Assembly: GCF_900114995.1 (NCBI RefSeq)
Contig: NZ_FOUX01000001.1
Span: 1,178,001 to 1,242,000, forward strand
Length of the DNA: 64,000 bases
Source: Chitinophaga sp. YR627
GTDB taxonomy: Bacteria > Bacteroidota > Bacteroidia > Chitinophagales > Chitinophagaceae
Direction: 5' to 3'
Shown here: piece after piece, positions 26,510-34,999 of the stretch
Layout: the number at the start of each line of letters is the position of its first letter
How positions within the stretch are numbered: position 1 is the first letter of the stretch
Program-made: the position numbers and the translations under genes
Notes under the pieces: generated by a model
What the model saw: only the letters and a program-made list of their open reading frames with translations
Database searches by the model: none
What the model was told of the DNA's origin: nothing

Positions 26510-27988
26510 TTATTTACCATGAAGGATAAAGCCCATAGTAGGATGTTCAGGATCTTCGTAATCATCTGGTGTGGCGACACGGCTATTTTCATCAAAGATC
26601 ATCCCTGTTTTGGCAGCATCATAATGCGGCCATGGCTGACGTCCTTTGATGAAATCACACCAGCGCTGATGCATCAGCGTGGCGAGTGCCGGATTAGCCG
26701 GTGGATGACCTTCTCCAGGGATATACCAGATATAGGCCAGTTCCTCGGCATGTGTCGCGGGTGCGCCATTCTTTGGCTGCTCAAACGAATACAGCCAGAC
26801 ATTCTTACTACCGGCAGCCAGTGCTTTAGTCAGCCGGAATGTATGCAACTGGTACATATAACGACTTAACGTGACAATCGCAGCCGTATCTTCCGGACGG
26901 TCCTGGATGCGTTTCCAGGCAGCATAACTATACCTGTAATTATCGCCAAACCAGTCGCTCAGTGAGCTGGAATCCGGTGTATACAAGCGCCGGTCCATAT
27001 TCATAAAAAGGATCGCTTCGGCTTTATTGGTACCCAGTAATACCCGTACTTTTTTATTCGGATGTTTCCTGACATAAGCCAGTGCATCTTCTTTGATGAT
27101 ACGACCGTCTGTCACCGGACCAAAATAATTAGTGCCTTTCGGTCCGCCTAAGATCTTCGCCTGTGCCGGAATCAGGGTAGTGGCAGGTAATTGCAGCAGC
27201 GCCGCCGGATCACTGATACCCAGGGTATCCATCAGCCGCTGCCGGATCGCTTTTGCAGTAGCAATATCACGGATACAGTTTACGGACCCGCTTTCAAGTA
27301 TCAGCTGACGGAAACTGCCTTTCGCGGCAGGCGCCACCAGTAACGCAGAGATCAGTTTTGCACCTGCTGATTCTCCCATCACGCTTACCCGCGAAGGATC
27401 GCCGCCAAAAGCCCGGATGTTCTTTCTGATCCATTGTAAAGCCATCATACAATCCTGTAAACCGTTATTGCCTGATGTTTCATATCCGGGGATATCACCC
27501 ATATATAAGAAGCCGAATACACCTAAACGATAATTGATGGTAATACAGATGATGCTGTCTTTATCTGCGAATGCATGGCCATTCATGCCCATACCACTAC
27601 CACCGGTCATACCGCCGCCATGTACCCATACGACTACAGGCATCTTTTTGGCAGGTTGAACAGTGGGGGTGTAGAGGTTCAGTGTCAGACAGTTTTCATC
27701 GCCTCTTACGCCCTTATTGTCTCCGTTGTATTGTGCCGCAGGGGCGCCAAAGCTGGTACAGGACAGGGTATCTTTCCAGACAGGCATCTCAGCAGGCGCT
27801 TTAAAACGAAGAGCGCCAACAGGAGGTGCGGCGTAAGGAATGCCTTTAAAAACGGTGATGTCTTTATCAGCAGCACCGCGTACATAACCGCGGTTTGTTT
27901 TGACAACAGTAGTGGACTGAGCAGAAAGCGTGAGTGCCGGTAGCAGGCACAAACAGGAAATGAGCGTACGTAACGGGGAAAAATTCAT
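26510..27988 (-). CDS. Type-B carboxylesterase (para-nitrobenzyl-esterase-like)
   Basis: A 492-residue secreted esterase with signal peptide (ending LTLSAQ). Family signatures: GIPYAAPPVGALRF near the N-terminus, VWVHGGGMTGGSG (oxyanion hole), FGGDPSRVSVMGESAGAK with the catalytic Ser, and a C-terminal segment THAEELAYIW carrying the expected catalytic His. It hydrolyses carboxylic esters; the natural substrate cannot be told. It is followed by another secreted alpha/beta hydrolase, suggesting a shared esterolytic role. Confidence 0.94.
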   Translation of the reverse strand: MNFSPLRTLISCLCLLPALTLSAQSTTVVKTNRGYVRGAADKDITVFKGIPYAAPPVGALRFKAPAEMPVWKDTLSCTSFGAPAAQYNGDNKGVRGDENCLTLNLYTPTVQPAKKMPVVVWVHGGGMTGGSGMGMNGHAFADKDSIICITINYRLGVFGFLYMGDIPGYETSGNNGLQDCMMALQWIRKNIRAFGGDPSRVSVMGESAGAKLISALLVAPAAKGSFRQLILESGSVNCIRDIATAKAIRQRLMDTLGISDPAALLQLPATTLIPAQAKILGGPKGTNYFGPVTDGRIIKEDALAYVRKHPNKKVRVLLGTNKAEAILFMNMDRRLYTPDSSSLSDWFGDNYRYSYAAWKRIQDRPEDTAAIVTLSRYMYQLHTFRLTKALAAGSKNVWLYSFEQPKNGAPATHAEELAYIWYIPGEGHPPANPALATLMHQRWCDFIKGRQPWPHYDAAKTGMIFDENSRVATPDDYEDPEHPTMGFILHGK

Positions 27989-28045
27989 GATAATATCGGG
28001 CTGTTATTATCGCTCAAAATAAGACATGTTTTAATAAATAGGAAT

Positions 28046-28074
28046 AAAAAAACCGCTATCATTGCTGACAGCGG
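28046..28074 (-). terminator. Intrinsic terminator of the aldo/keto reductase gene
   Basis: On the minus strand a 9-bp stem with one mismatch (28053-28061 with 28066-28074) and a 4-nt loop is followed by a run of seven or more T. Confidence 0.8.
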
Positions 28075-28098
28075 CGTATAAGAGACAATATGGGAATA

Positions 28099-29139
28099 CT
28101 AGCTTAACACACGACCAAAACCATCGCCATAGATCAGTTTTTGTGACTCTTTGATGATCTCATGCGGTGAACCCAGGGAGATAGCACTCACCTCGTTCAA
28201 TCTGCTGATTTCTTCATCACTGAGCGTTACCTGTAAGGAATCGAGATTGTCCTGTAACTGCGCTACATTACGCGGACCGAGGATGGTTACGGTAGACAGT
28301 TCTTTAGGCTGATGACGCTGACGCAGCCATGCCAGTGCAACATGCAGCATCTTTGCCTGATGCGTACTGGCGATATCTGCCAGGGTATCAAGGATCAGGG
28401 TTTCGCGGTTGCTGCTTTCGCCTTTTACCAGTAATCCGCCCCAGGCCACCTGACGATTATCTTTATCTGCGGAAGGGGTACGGTATTTACCGGTGAGCGT
28501 ACCACCTGCCAATGGTGACCAGAAAGCGACACCCAGACCCAGTGACTGCGCCATTGGTAACAGCTCTCTGTCAGGCGTACGTTCGATAAGGTTATATTCA
28601 ATCTGGATACCCACAATAGGAGACCAGCCACGCAGATCGGCAAGGAGAGAGGCATTCGCTATTTTCCACGCGGGATAATTGGAGAGACCGGCATACAATA
28701 TCTTTCCATCTCTTACCAGATCATCAAATCCACGGACCAGTTCTTCCAACGGGGTATGCTGGTCGTCCAGGTGCGCCCAATACAGATCCAGTCTGTCTGT
28801 TTTCAGTCGTTTCAGACTTGCTTCTACCGCACGGATCATGGTCTTACGGCTATTACCGGTTGTCAGCAGGGTAGAACCACCCATGCTGAATTTGGATGCC
28901 AGGACAAGGTCATCTCTTTTATCAGCAATAAAACCAGCTAAGAGTTCTTCTGATTCTCCTACCTGATAACCATCTGCCGTATCAATAAAATTGCCGCCAG
29001 CGGCAACGTATGCGTCGAATACTTTCTTTGATTCTTCCGGTGTCGCGCCATGTCCCCAGCGGGTACCGAAATTACCTGTTCCTAATACAAGCTCTGACAC
29101 ACGCAGGCCTGACTTCTTTCCGAAGATCTTATAATTCAT
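28099..29139 (-). CDS. Aldo/keto reductase
   Basis: A 346-residue NADPH-dependent TIM-barrel oxidoreductase. It shows ELVLGTGNFG, NFIDTADGYQVGESEE with the catalytic Asp and Tyr, LASKFSMG with Lys and DLYWAHLDD with His, the usual AKR tetrad; the C-terminal cofactor region (VTILGPRNVAQLQDNL) is present. It reduces carbonyls, substrate unknown. It lies 65 bp after the TetR gene on the same strand, with a palindrome in the gap, so it is likely a target of that regulator. Confidence 0.94.
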   Translation of the reverse strand: MNYKIFGKKSGLRVSELVLGTGNFGTRWGHGATPEESKKVFDAYVAAGGNFIDTADGYQVGESEELLAGFIADKRDDLVLASKFSMGGSTLLTTGNSRKTMIRAVEASLKRLKTDRLDLYWAHLDDQHTPLEELVRGFDDLVRDGKILYAGLSNYPAWKIANASLLADLRGWSPIVGIQIEYNLIERTPDRELLPMAQSLGLGVAFWSPLAGGTLTGKYRTPSADKDNRQVAWGGLLVKGESSNRETLILDTLADIASTHQAKMLHVALAWLRQRHQPKELSTVTILGPRNVAQLQDNLDSLQVTLSDEEISRLNEVSAISLGSPHEIIKESQKLIYGDGFGRVLS

Positions 29140-29170
29140 AAATTAATCTTTTGAGTTTACTAGTATTTGT

Positions 29171-29188
29171 ATATAACGATCGGTATAT
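29171..29188. promoter_or_regulatory. Candidate TetR operator upstream of the aldo/keto reductase
   Basis: ATATAACGATCGGTATAT forms an 18-bp palindrome with 8 of 9 pairs. A 17-bp string from 29174 to 29190 recurs exactly at 29812-29828, upstream of the tetR gene. I could not place a good -7 box beside this copy. Confidence 0.65.
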
Positions 29189-29204
29189 GAAAGGTCAAAA
29201 AATT

Positions 29205-29801
29205 TTAATGTAGGGAAATGCCCTGGACGGTTTCTTTTGCAGTGGTGAGTATTATATCGAGGAAGACGGGATTCTGAGTGGCTTTGCCTATCAGAATGGC
29301 GCCTTCTATCAGGGCGATAATGGTGAGTGCTGTTTTCTGAGCGTCAGTATCTTTTTTAAATTCATTGGCAGCAATTCCTTTTTCAATGACGGTAACGAGG
29401 TCCTGTTTCCATCTGAGTAAACCATCAGCTGCTCTCTTCCTCAGTCCCTCATGCGTGTCATCTGCTTCTACGGCTGTATTCATCATGGGACAGCCGCCAC
29501 CGCTGCTATCCATACTGCCATAATACACAGCAATATTGGCCAGCAATTTATCTTTATAAGTATCACTCTTCTCCATCGCATTATTGATGGCCTGTCTCAG
29601 CCTCAGCAGATTGTAGTCAAACACAGCATAAGCGATCTGCTCCTTATTTTCAAAGTTACCATAGATACTACCCTTCGTCAGTCCGGTCGCCTTCTCCAGG
29701 TCCGTGATAGAAGTGCCGGCATATCCCTGTCTGTTCATCAGGTTCGCCACCGATTCTATAATGAATTGTCTGGTTGTTTCGGATCTCGGAGTGAATTTCA
29801 T
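29205..29801 (-). CDS. TetR-family transcriptional regulator (paralogue of 24101)
   Basis: A 198-residue TetR protein with helix-turn-helix at about residues 9-55 (TRQFIIESVANLMNRQG, SITDLEKATGLTKGSIYGNFENKEQIA) and the same GGCPMMN-EADDT core as the regulator at 24101, so they are paralogues. The promoter-like TATTTTTG ends only 4 nt before its ATG, which implies a nearly leaderless message. Matching operators lie upstream of it and upstream of the aldo/keto reductase. Confidence 0.93.
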   Translation of the reverse strand: MKFTPRSETTRQFIIESVANLMNRQGYAGTSITDLEKATGLTKGSIYGNFENKEQIAYAVFDYNLLRLRQAINNAMEKSDTYKDKLLANIAVYYGSMDSSGGGCPMMNTAVEADDTHEGLRKRAADGLLRWKQDLVTVIEKGIAANEFKKDTDAQKTALTIIALIEGAILIGKATQNPVFLDIILTTAKETVQGISLH

Positions 29802-29805
29802 GATG

Positions 29806-29828
29806 CAAAAATAACGATCGGTATATGA
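29806..29828 (-). promoter_or_regulatory. tetR -7 box and operator
   Basis: On the minus strand TATTTTTG (29813-29806) fits TAnnTTTG. It abuts the palindrome ATAACGATCGGTAT (29811-29824, 6 of 7 pairs), so bound TetR would cover the -7 element. Confidence 0.6.
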
Positions 29829-29992
29829 TACTTGCGTAACCGGATTGTCATATTTTTTGTCAATTACATGATTATTGACGATTGCGTGTGGCCGGGAATG
29901 TCTTTTAGAGTCATATGCTTTGTTATAATTTGTTGATAGACATCTTGGGGGATGGTTTTGAGTGGCCTGACTGGTTTGGCAGGCCTGGCTGC

Positions 29993-30381
29993 GGATTCAG
30001 ATAACCAGACGAACTGACCCGCTAAGTACATGATTGAGCTTTGGATGAGGGGCTATGGGATGGGAACTTTGGTGAACAGTAGCTTTTTGCAGGGGGCGGG
30101 GTGAAGGGCCTGGCTGCGGATTCAGATAACCAGACGAACTGACGCCCGTTAAGTACATGGATTGGGCTTTGGGGAGGGGCTATGGGATGGGAACTTTGGT
30201 GAACGGTAGCTTTTTGCAGAGGACGGGGTGTAGGGCCTGGCTGCGGATTCAGATAGCCAGACGAACTGACGCCCGTTAAGTACATGGATTGGGCTTTGGG
30301 GAGGGGCTATGAGATGGGAACTTTGGTGAACGGTAGCTTTTTGCAGAGGACGGGCTAAGGTTCGTCTGGTTATCTGAATCC
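29993..30381 (+). repeat. Three tandem copies of a MITE-like element
   Basis: Units start at 29993, 30118 and 30245 (spacing 125 and 127 bp). Only the third is complete: 30245-30381, 137 bp, bounded by 22-bp inverted repeats beginning GGATTCAGAT. The first two lack the right terminal repeat and run into the next copy. ORFs on the minus strand here are by-products of the repeat. Confidence 0.85.
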
Positions 30382-30446
30382 TTCGCCTGACCAAGACTGT
30401 TTATTCCTTCGTTATAGGGCTAAACATTTAAGACTGTTATCCGATT

Positions 30447-30749
30447 GTTCATTAATGGTTTCTTTCATTTGCTGGTAACCGCATCCTCAGTCATCCATTC
30501 ACTTGCAGAATGAGACGTTATAAGTTAACCCTTAAATAACAATATAAATAGTCTAGAAACGCATTAGTAGTAAAGTGAGGATGGACTATTCACACACTGT
30601 TGTTCAATAGTTCATTAACGGTTTCTTTCATTTGCTGGTAACCGCACCCTCAGTCATCCATTCACTTGCAGAATGAGACGTTATAAGTTAACCCTTAAAT
30701 AACAATATAAATAATCTAGAAACGCATTGGTAGTAAAGTGAGGATGGAC
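30447..30749 (+). repeat. 140-bp direct repeat, two copies
   Basis: 30447-30586 and 30610-30749 differ at four positions, all transitions (about 97% identical), and are separated by 23 bp. The pair sits between the plus-oriented and minus-oriented MITE-like elements. No ORF, operator or hairpin explains the conservation. Confidence 0.88.
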
Positions 30750-30767
30750 CATTATTCGTCCGGCGGA

Positions 30768-30904
30768 GGATTCAGATGACCAGACGAACCTTAGCCCGTC
30801 CCCTGCAAAAAGCTACAGTCCATCGTAGATCCATCGCATAGCCCTTCCCCCAAGGCTCTATCTATATACTTAACGGGCGTCAGTTCGTCTGGTCATCTGA
30901 ATCC
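30768..30904 (-). mobile_element. Complete 137-bp MITE-like element, inverted copy
   Basis: Exactly 137 bp, like the copy at 30245-30381 but in opposite orientation. The 22-bp terminal inverted repeats (30768-30789, 30883-30904) are perfect. At the one position where the two elements differ in their ends, both ends of this copy carry the paired change (G on the left, C on the right). There is no transposase; a non-autonomous element or structured repeat is likely. Confidence 0.75.
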
Positions 30905-31279
30905 ACAGCCACGAAGCCCAACCCACTTCAAAAAAACACCTATTTAAAACCTACACTAACATTAACCCCGGGGCAGTAAGCAGATAGACAAGAGAATCAG
31001 CTGCAAATGACCACAAAGGCAAATAAACATATCATTGAATGAAGGTCCAATGAATAGTTATATTAATTCAGGTAAAATAAAGTCGAGTATGCACATCGTT
31101 TATGCCAGGCAGTGAATGTAATATCCGTAACCCGCTTTCCTGACAAACGCTGATTCTTGCAGCTGCGGACACAGGAACAGTGAATAAATAATAACACACT
31201 ATACCACAACCATTTACCACCCATCAAAAAAATAAACCGGAACTATTATGTAATTATGAAATCAATTTAATAATTTTAG

Positions 31280-31309
31280 TTGCAATCGATTGCCTTTTTA
31301 TTACATTTG
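31280..31309 (+). promoter_or_regulatory. PUL promoter with LacI-type operator
   Basis: TTG (31280-31282), a 19-bp spacer and TACATTTG (31302-31309) are an ideal Bacteroidota promoter. The perfect 12-bp palindrome GCAATCGATTGC (31282-31293), with a central CG like LacI/GalR-family sites, overlaps the -33 element. The leader downstream is about 510 nt. Confidence 0.75.
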
Positions 31310-31392
31310 TAACTGAAGATCTATTATATATTCTGTAGAAGAGCTATTCCCTGAGACCAAAATCGACATCCAATTAAATCATTCCACGCATC

Positions 31393-31437
31393 ATGACAGA
31401 GTCAGTAAACATAACAAGTACCAATAGCAGCTCCTGA
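31393..31437 (+). CDS. Leader micro-ORF 1 (14 aa)
   Basis: Reads MTESVNITSTNSSS then TGA. The NSSS-stop end is shared with units 2 and 3 despite different Ser, Asn and stop codons, which favours translation. It could be a leader peptide for attenuation of the PUL, or a secreted signal precursor. No Shine-Dalgarno sequence is visible, as usual in this phylum. Confidence 0.5.
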   Translation: MTESVNITSTNSSS

Positions 31438-31542
31438 TATGCAAACGTTTGCATTCCGAAATGGAATGCCGTTGCACGATGCCGGTAAAACTACCGGCAC
31501 AGGTCCTTTATTGTCTTTATCCGTTAAATATTTCCGCGCATC

Positions 31543-31587
31543 ATGACTAATTCAACAAACATAACAGGCATTAACAGCAGCTCATAA
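31543..31587 (+). CDS. Leader micro-ORF 2 (14 aa)
   Basis: Reads MTNSTNITGINSSS then TAA. It has the same length as micro-ORF 1; several changes, including the stop codon, are synonymous. Confidence 0.5.
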   Translation: MTNSTNITGINSSS

Positions 31588-31692
31588 TATGCAAACGTTT
31601 GCATTCCGGAAATGGAATGCCATTGCGCGATGCCGGTAAACCACCGGCACAGGCCTTTTATTGTCTTCACCGGTTAAATTATTCCACGCATC

Positions 31693-31728
31693 ATGACAAA
31701 CACAACACACATCAATAGTAGCTCTTAA
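31693..31728 (+). CDS. Leader micro-ORF 3 (11 aa)
   Basis: Reads MTNTTHINSSS then TAA. Compared with the others it lacks exactly 9 nt (three codons), an in-frame change that keeps the NSSS end. Confidence 0.5.
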   Translation: MTNTTHINSSS

Positions 31729-31826
31729 TATGCAAACACCTGCATTCCCGGGACGGAATGCCATTGCAGGATGCCGGTAAACAACCGGCACAGACCTCTA
31801 TTGCCTTCACCTAAACACACAATGTG

Positions 31827-34800
31827 ATGATTAATTATTTACCTCCTCCAAAGGGAATGGGGGTACGCTGGCTGCATGCCAGAAGTATCCTGCATGCCCT
31901 TATCCTCACCGCAGGATCCATTACAGGCGCCACAGCGAACAATGCGCCGGAAACAGCTCATGTGTACTTCCAGGACAATGGTACACAACAGCAGCAAACC
32001 ATTACCGGACAGGTTACGGACGCAACCAGTCAACCTTTGCCAGGTGTCAGCGTATCGCTGAAAGGGGCCTCCACGGGTACCGTCACCAATGCCAGCGGAC
32101 ACTATACCCTGAAGGTGAATACGACAAAAGGAACACTCGTATTTTCCTCCATGGGCTATGTCGGAAAAGAAGTAGCCTTCTCCGGCGCCGCCAGTTTAAC
32201 TATCATACTGGAATCAGATCAGAAAGCGCTGGGAGAAGTCGTGGTAGTCGGCTACGGTACACAAAAGAAAGTAAACATGGTAGGTGCCGTATCTGCTATT
32301 AAAGTAGACGAAAAGATCACCAGCCGCTCCCTGCCCAATACCTCCTCCGCATTATCTGGTCTGGTGCCTGGTCTATCTGTTACCCAGAACTCCGGTATGG
32401 CGGGCAACAATTCCTCCAGCCTCATTATCCGTGGTCTCGGGACCGTGAATAATAGCAGTCCGCTGGTTGTAGTAGACGGTATGCCCGACGTAGACATCAA
32501 CCGTATCAACATGAACGATATCGAGAGCATCTCCGTACTGAAAGATGCTACCTCGGCTTCCGTATATGGTTCCAGGGCGGCCAATGGCGTTATTCTCATC
32601 ACCACCAAATCGGGGAAAGGACAAAAAAAGACGACAATCAATTTTTCAGGTGGTTATGGGGTAGAAGTACCAACGCGCTCCTATGAATTCATGGCGGACT
32701 ATGCAAGGGCATTGACCCTGCACCAGCGTGCCGCAGCTGTCAATACGCTCCGCTCCAACTACAACTTTAAAGATGGCACCATCGACCAGTGGATGGCTAT
32801 GGGGATGATCGATCCTTTACGCTATCCGAATACTGACTGGTGGGATGTGATCCTCCGCGAAGGGGTGATACAGAACTATAATCTGTCCGCCTCCGGAGGA
32901 ACAGAAAACTCCAACTTCTTTATGTCGCTCGGCGTCATGGATGAAAGAGGGCTCCAGATCAATAATGATTACAAACGTTATAATGCCCGTTTCAACTACG
33001 ACAATAAACTGCGTAAGAACATGAACGCCGGACTGCGTTTCAACGGTAACTGGTCTAAATACCAATATGCACTGGCAGATGGTTATACGGATGATGATGC
33101 CTCTAATACGGCCGGATTTGACCTGCAATACGCAATTGCTGGTATTACCCCTTATGACCCGGTTAGTGGTTACTATGGGGGTGTAATGGCATATAATGAA
33201 GATCCGCAGGCATATAATCCCTACACCGTTTATCAGAATATGCTGAACCGGCAAAACAGACAGGAAGCCAATGCTACGGCATACCTGGATTGGGAACCGA
33301 TCAAAGGACTGACAGGGCGTGTGGATTATACCCTGAATTATTACAACCAGTTCCGCTGGAATGCCAATAATCCGAACCGTGCCTATAACTTCCAGACCGT
33401 CAGCTATGGCAGCCGGGTATATGTAGGTGATAATGCAGGTATCGGCAACTTTACGAATACAGGTTACAAAACCATGCTGAATGGCCGTATTACGTATCAC
33501 AAAACATTTGGGGTCAACCATGACTTTACCGCTTTGGGTGTATACAGTGAAGAATTCTGGTATGACCGTTATCAGGGTACTTCCAGAAATGACAGGTTGT
33601 ATCCCACACTGCATGAAGTAGATGCTGCCCTTACTGATATACAATCAACGGGTGGTAATTCCAGTACAGAAGGCTTACGTTCCTACATCGGCCGTATCAA
33701 CTATACCGCTTTTAATAAATATCTCTTCGAAGCGAATTTCCGTTATGATGGTTCTTCCCGCTTCCTGCCGGGACAACAATATGGATTCTTCCCTTCTGTT
33801 GCCGTAGGATGGCGCTTTACAGAAGAGAAATTCATCAACCACCTGACCCGCCGCTTCCTGAGCAATGGTAAGTTCCGCGCTTCTTACGGCGGATTGGGTA
33901 ATAACTCCGGTGTCGGTCGTACCGAGCAACAGGCTACGCTGGCTGCCAGTCATTATATGATCGATGGCACTATTGCCAAAGGTTTTGTGAATCAGAAAAT
34001 GGTGAACAGGGACCTGTCCTGGGAATCTACCCGGGTACTGAACCTCGGACTGGACCTCGGTTTCGTAGACAATCACCTGACAGCTGAAATCGATTATTAT
34101 AACCGTCTGACCACAGGCATGAACCGTCCTTCGGAAATGTCCGTATTACTGACCGGCGCTTACAACGCACCGCGCAAAAATATCGGCGATCTGCGTAACC
34201 AGGGGATTGAGTTAAACCTGACCTGGTCTGACAGGGTTGGTCAGCTGAGTTATGGTATTAACCTGAATGGTTCTTATAATATCACGACGCTTGAAAAATG
34301 GAATGAATTCCTGAGCAGGGGATGGACCTTCCTGAACATGCCTTACCACTTCCTGTATACCTATGAAGATAAGGGTATCGCACAGACGTGGCAGGATGTA
34401 TACAATAACACCCCGCAGGGCGCTTCTCCGGGTGATCTGATCCGTAAAGACCTGAATGGCGACGGACGTATCGATGGTAACGACATGAAGGCTTATCCGA
34501 ATGTGCAAAGGGACAGACCTACGACCATTCTCGCACTGAATACGACCTTCTCCTGGAAAGGCATTGATCTGGGTTTCCTTATTACCGGCGCAACCGGTCG
34601 TAAAGACTACTGGATCAACAACTACAATAACATCAACTTCGGCGCGCAGCGTTATGCCTCCACCTGGGACCACTGGAATAACCCATGGTCTGTAGAAAAC
34701 CGCAATGGCGCATGGCCAAGGCTCAGCGGTAGTAATAACCGTGTAGAGACGACCTTCTGGCTGGATGACCTGAGTTATATCCGTTTCAAGAACGTGCAGC

Positions 34801-34988
34801 TGGGATACAATCTTCCTAAAGAACTGCTCAGCAGGATCGGGTTGAATAACTGCCGTATCTATTGCTCTTCCGAAAACCTCTTCACCATTACTTCTTTCCG
34901 TGGTCTTGATCCTGAGCTGAATGGCAACAGGAGCAATGCTTATCCGCTGAACAGGACTTATGGTGCAGGATTGAATATCGGTTTATAA
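31827..34988 (+). CDS. SusC/RagA TonB-linked outer-membrane transporter (PUL)
   Basis: About 1053 residues from ATG 31827 (a GTG three bases upstream is also possible). Signal-like N-terminus with hydrophobic core (HALILTAGSITGATA), carboxypeptidase-regulatory-like domain (ITGQVTDATSQPLPGVSVSLKG), plug with SusC signatures (GYGTQKK, and DATSASVYGSRAANGVILITTKSG) and a beta-barrel. There is no STN domain, so no ECF-type signalling is expected. It is the first gene of the 31827-41442 polysaccharide locus and imports its oligosaccharides. Confidence 0.95.
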   Translation: MINYLPPPKGMGVRWLHARSILHALILTAGSITGATANNAPETAHVYFQDNGTQQQQTITGQVTDATSQPLPGVSVSLKGASTGTVTNASGHYTLKVNTTKGTLVFSSMGYVGKEVAFSGAASLTIILESDQKALGEVVVVGYGTQKKVNMVGAVSAIKVDEKITSRSLPNTSSALSGLVPGLSVTQNSGMAGNNSSSLIIRGLGTVNNSSPLVVVDGMPDVDINRINMNDIESISVLKDATSASVYGSRAANGVILITTKSGKGQKKTTINFSGGYGVEVPTRSYEFMADYARALTLHQRAAAVNTLRSNYNFKDGTIDQWMAMGMIDPLRYPNTDWWDVILREGVIQNYNLSASGGTENSNFFMSLGVMDERGLQINNDYKRYNARFNYDNKLRKNMNAGLRFNGNWSKYQYALADGYTDDDASNTAGFDLQYAIAGITPYDPVSGYYGGVMAYNEDPQAYNPYTVYQNMLNRQNRQEANATAYLDWEPIKGLTGRVDYTLNYYNQFRWNANNPNRAYNFQTVSYGSRVYVGDNAGIGNFTNTGYKTMLNGRITYHKTFGVNHDFTALGVYSEEFWYDRYQGTSRNDRLYPTLHEVDAALTDIQSTGGNSSTEGLRSYIGRINYTAFNKYLFEANFRYDGSSRFLPGQQYGFFPSVAVGWRFTEEKFINHLTRRFLSNGKFRASYGGLGNNSGVGRTEQQATLAASHYMIDGTIAKGFVNQKMVNRDLSWESTRVLNLGLDLGFVDNHLTAEIDYYNRLTTGMNRPSEMSVLLTGAYNAPRKNIGDLRNQGIELNLTWSDRVGQLSYGINLNGSYNITTLEKWNEFLSRGWTFLNMPYHFLYTYEDKGIAQTWQDVYNNTPQGASPGDLIRKDLNGDGRIDGNDMKAYPNVQRDRPTTILALNTTFSWKGIDLGFLITGATGRKDYWINNYNNINFGAQRYASTWDHWNNPWSVENRNGAWPRLSGSNNRVETTFWLDDLSYIRFKNVQLGYNLPKELLSRIGLNNCRIYCSSENLFTITSFRGLDPELNGNRSNAYPLNRTYGAGLNIGL

Positions 34989-34999
34989 AAGATATTACT

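Larger units (their letters stand above)
31375..31815 (+). repeat. Three 150-bp tandem leader units with micro-ORFs and hairpins
   Basis: Each unit runs: a conserved TTCCRCGCATC, a micro-ORF, the palindrome ATGCAAACGTTTGCAT (intact in units 1 and 2), a GCATTCC/GGAATGC-type hairpin, a TGCCGG/CCGGCA hairpin whose differences lie mostly in its loop, and a T-rich stretch. Micro-ORF starts are spaced exactly 150 bp apart. The block fills the leader of the downstream susC. Confidence 0.88.
29802..31826. other. 2-kb gene-free region with repeats and a PUL leader
   Basis: No conventional gene is visible. It contains the TetR operator (29811), MITE-like elements (29993-30381 and 30768-30904), a 140-bp duplication (30447-30749), plain AT-rich sequence (30905-31277), a promoter with a LacI-type operator (31280-31309) and three 150-bp leader units (about 31375-31815). 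Confidence 0.85.

Noticed and set aside
30022..30394. Two overlapping minus-strand ORFs of 87 and 81 codons with near-identical repeats
   Set aside because: They arise from the tandem MITE-like DNA repeats, lack any signal or domain, and the frame follows the repeat unit rather than a gene.
31375..31815. The hairpin units as tandem intrinsic terminators only
   Set aside because: The T tracts are interrupted and weak, and this reading does not explain the synonymous conservation of the micro-ORFs; partial attenuation remains possible.
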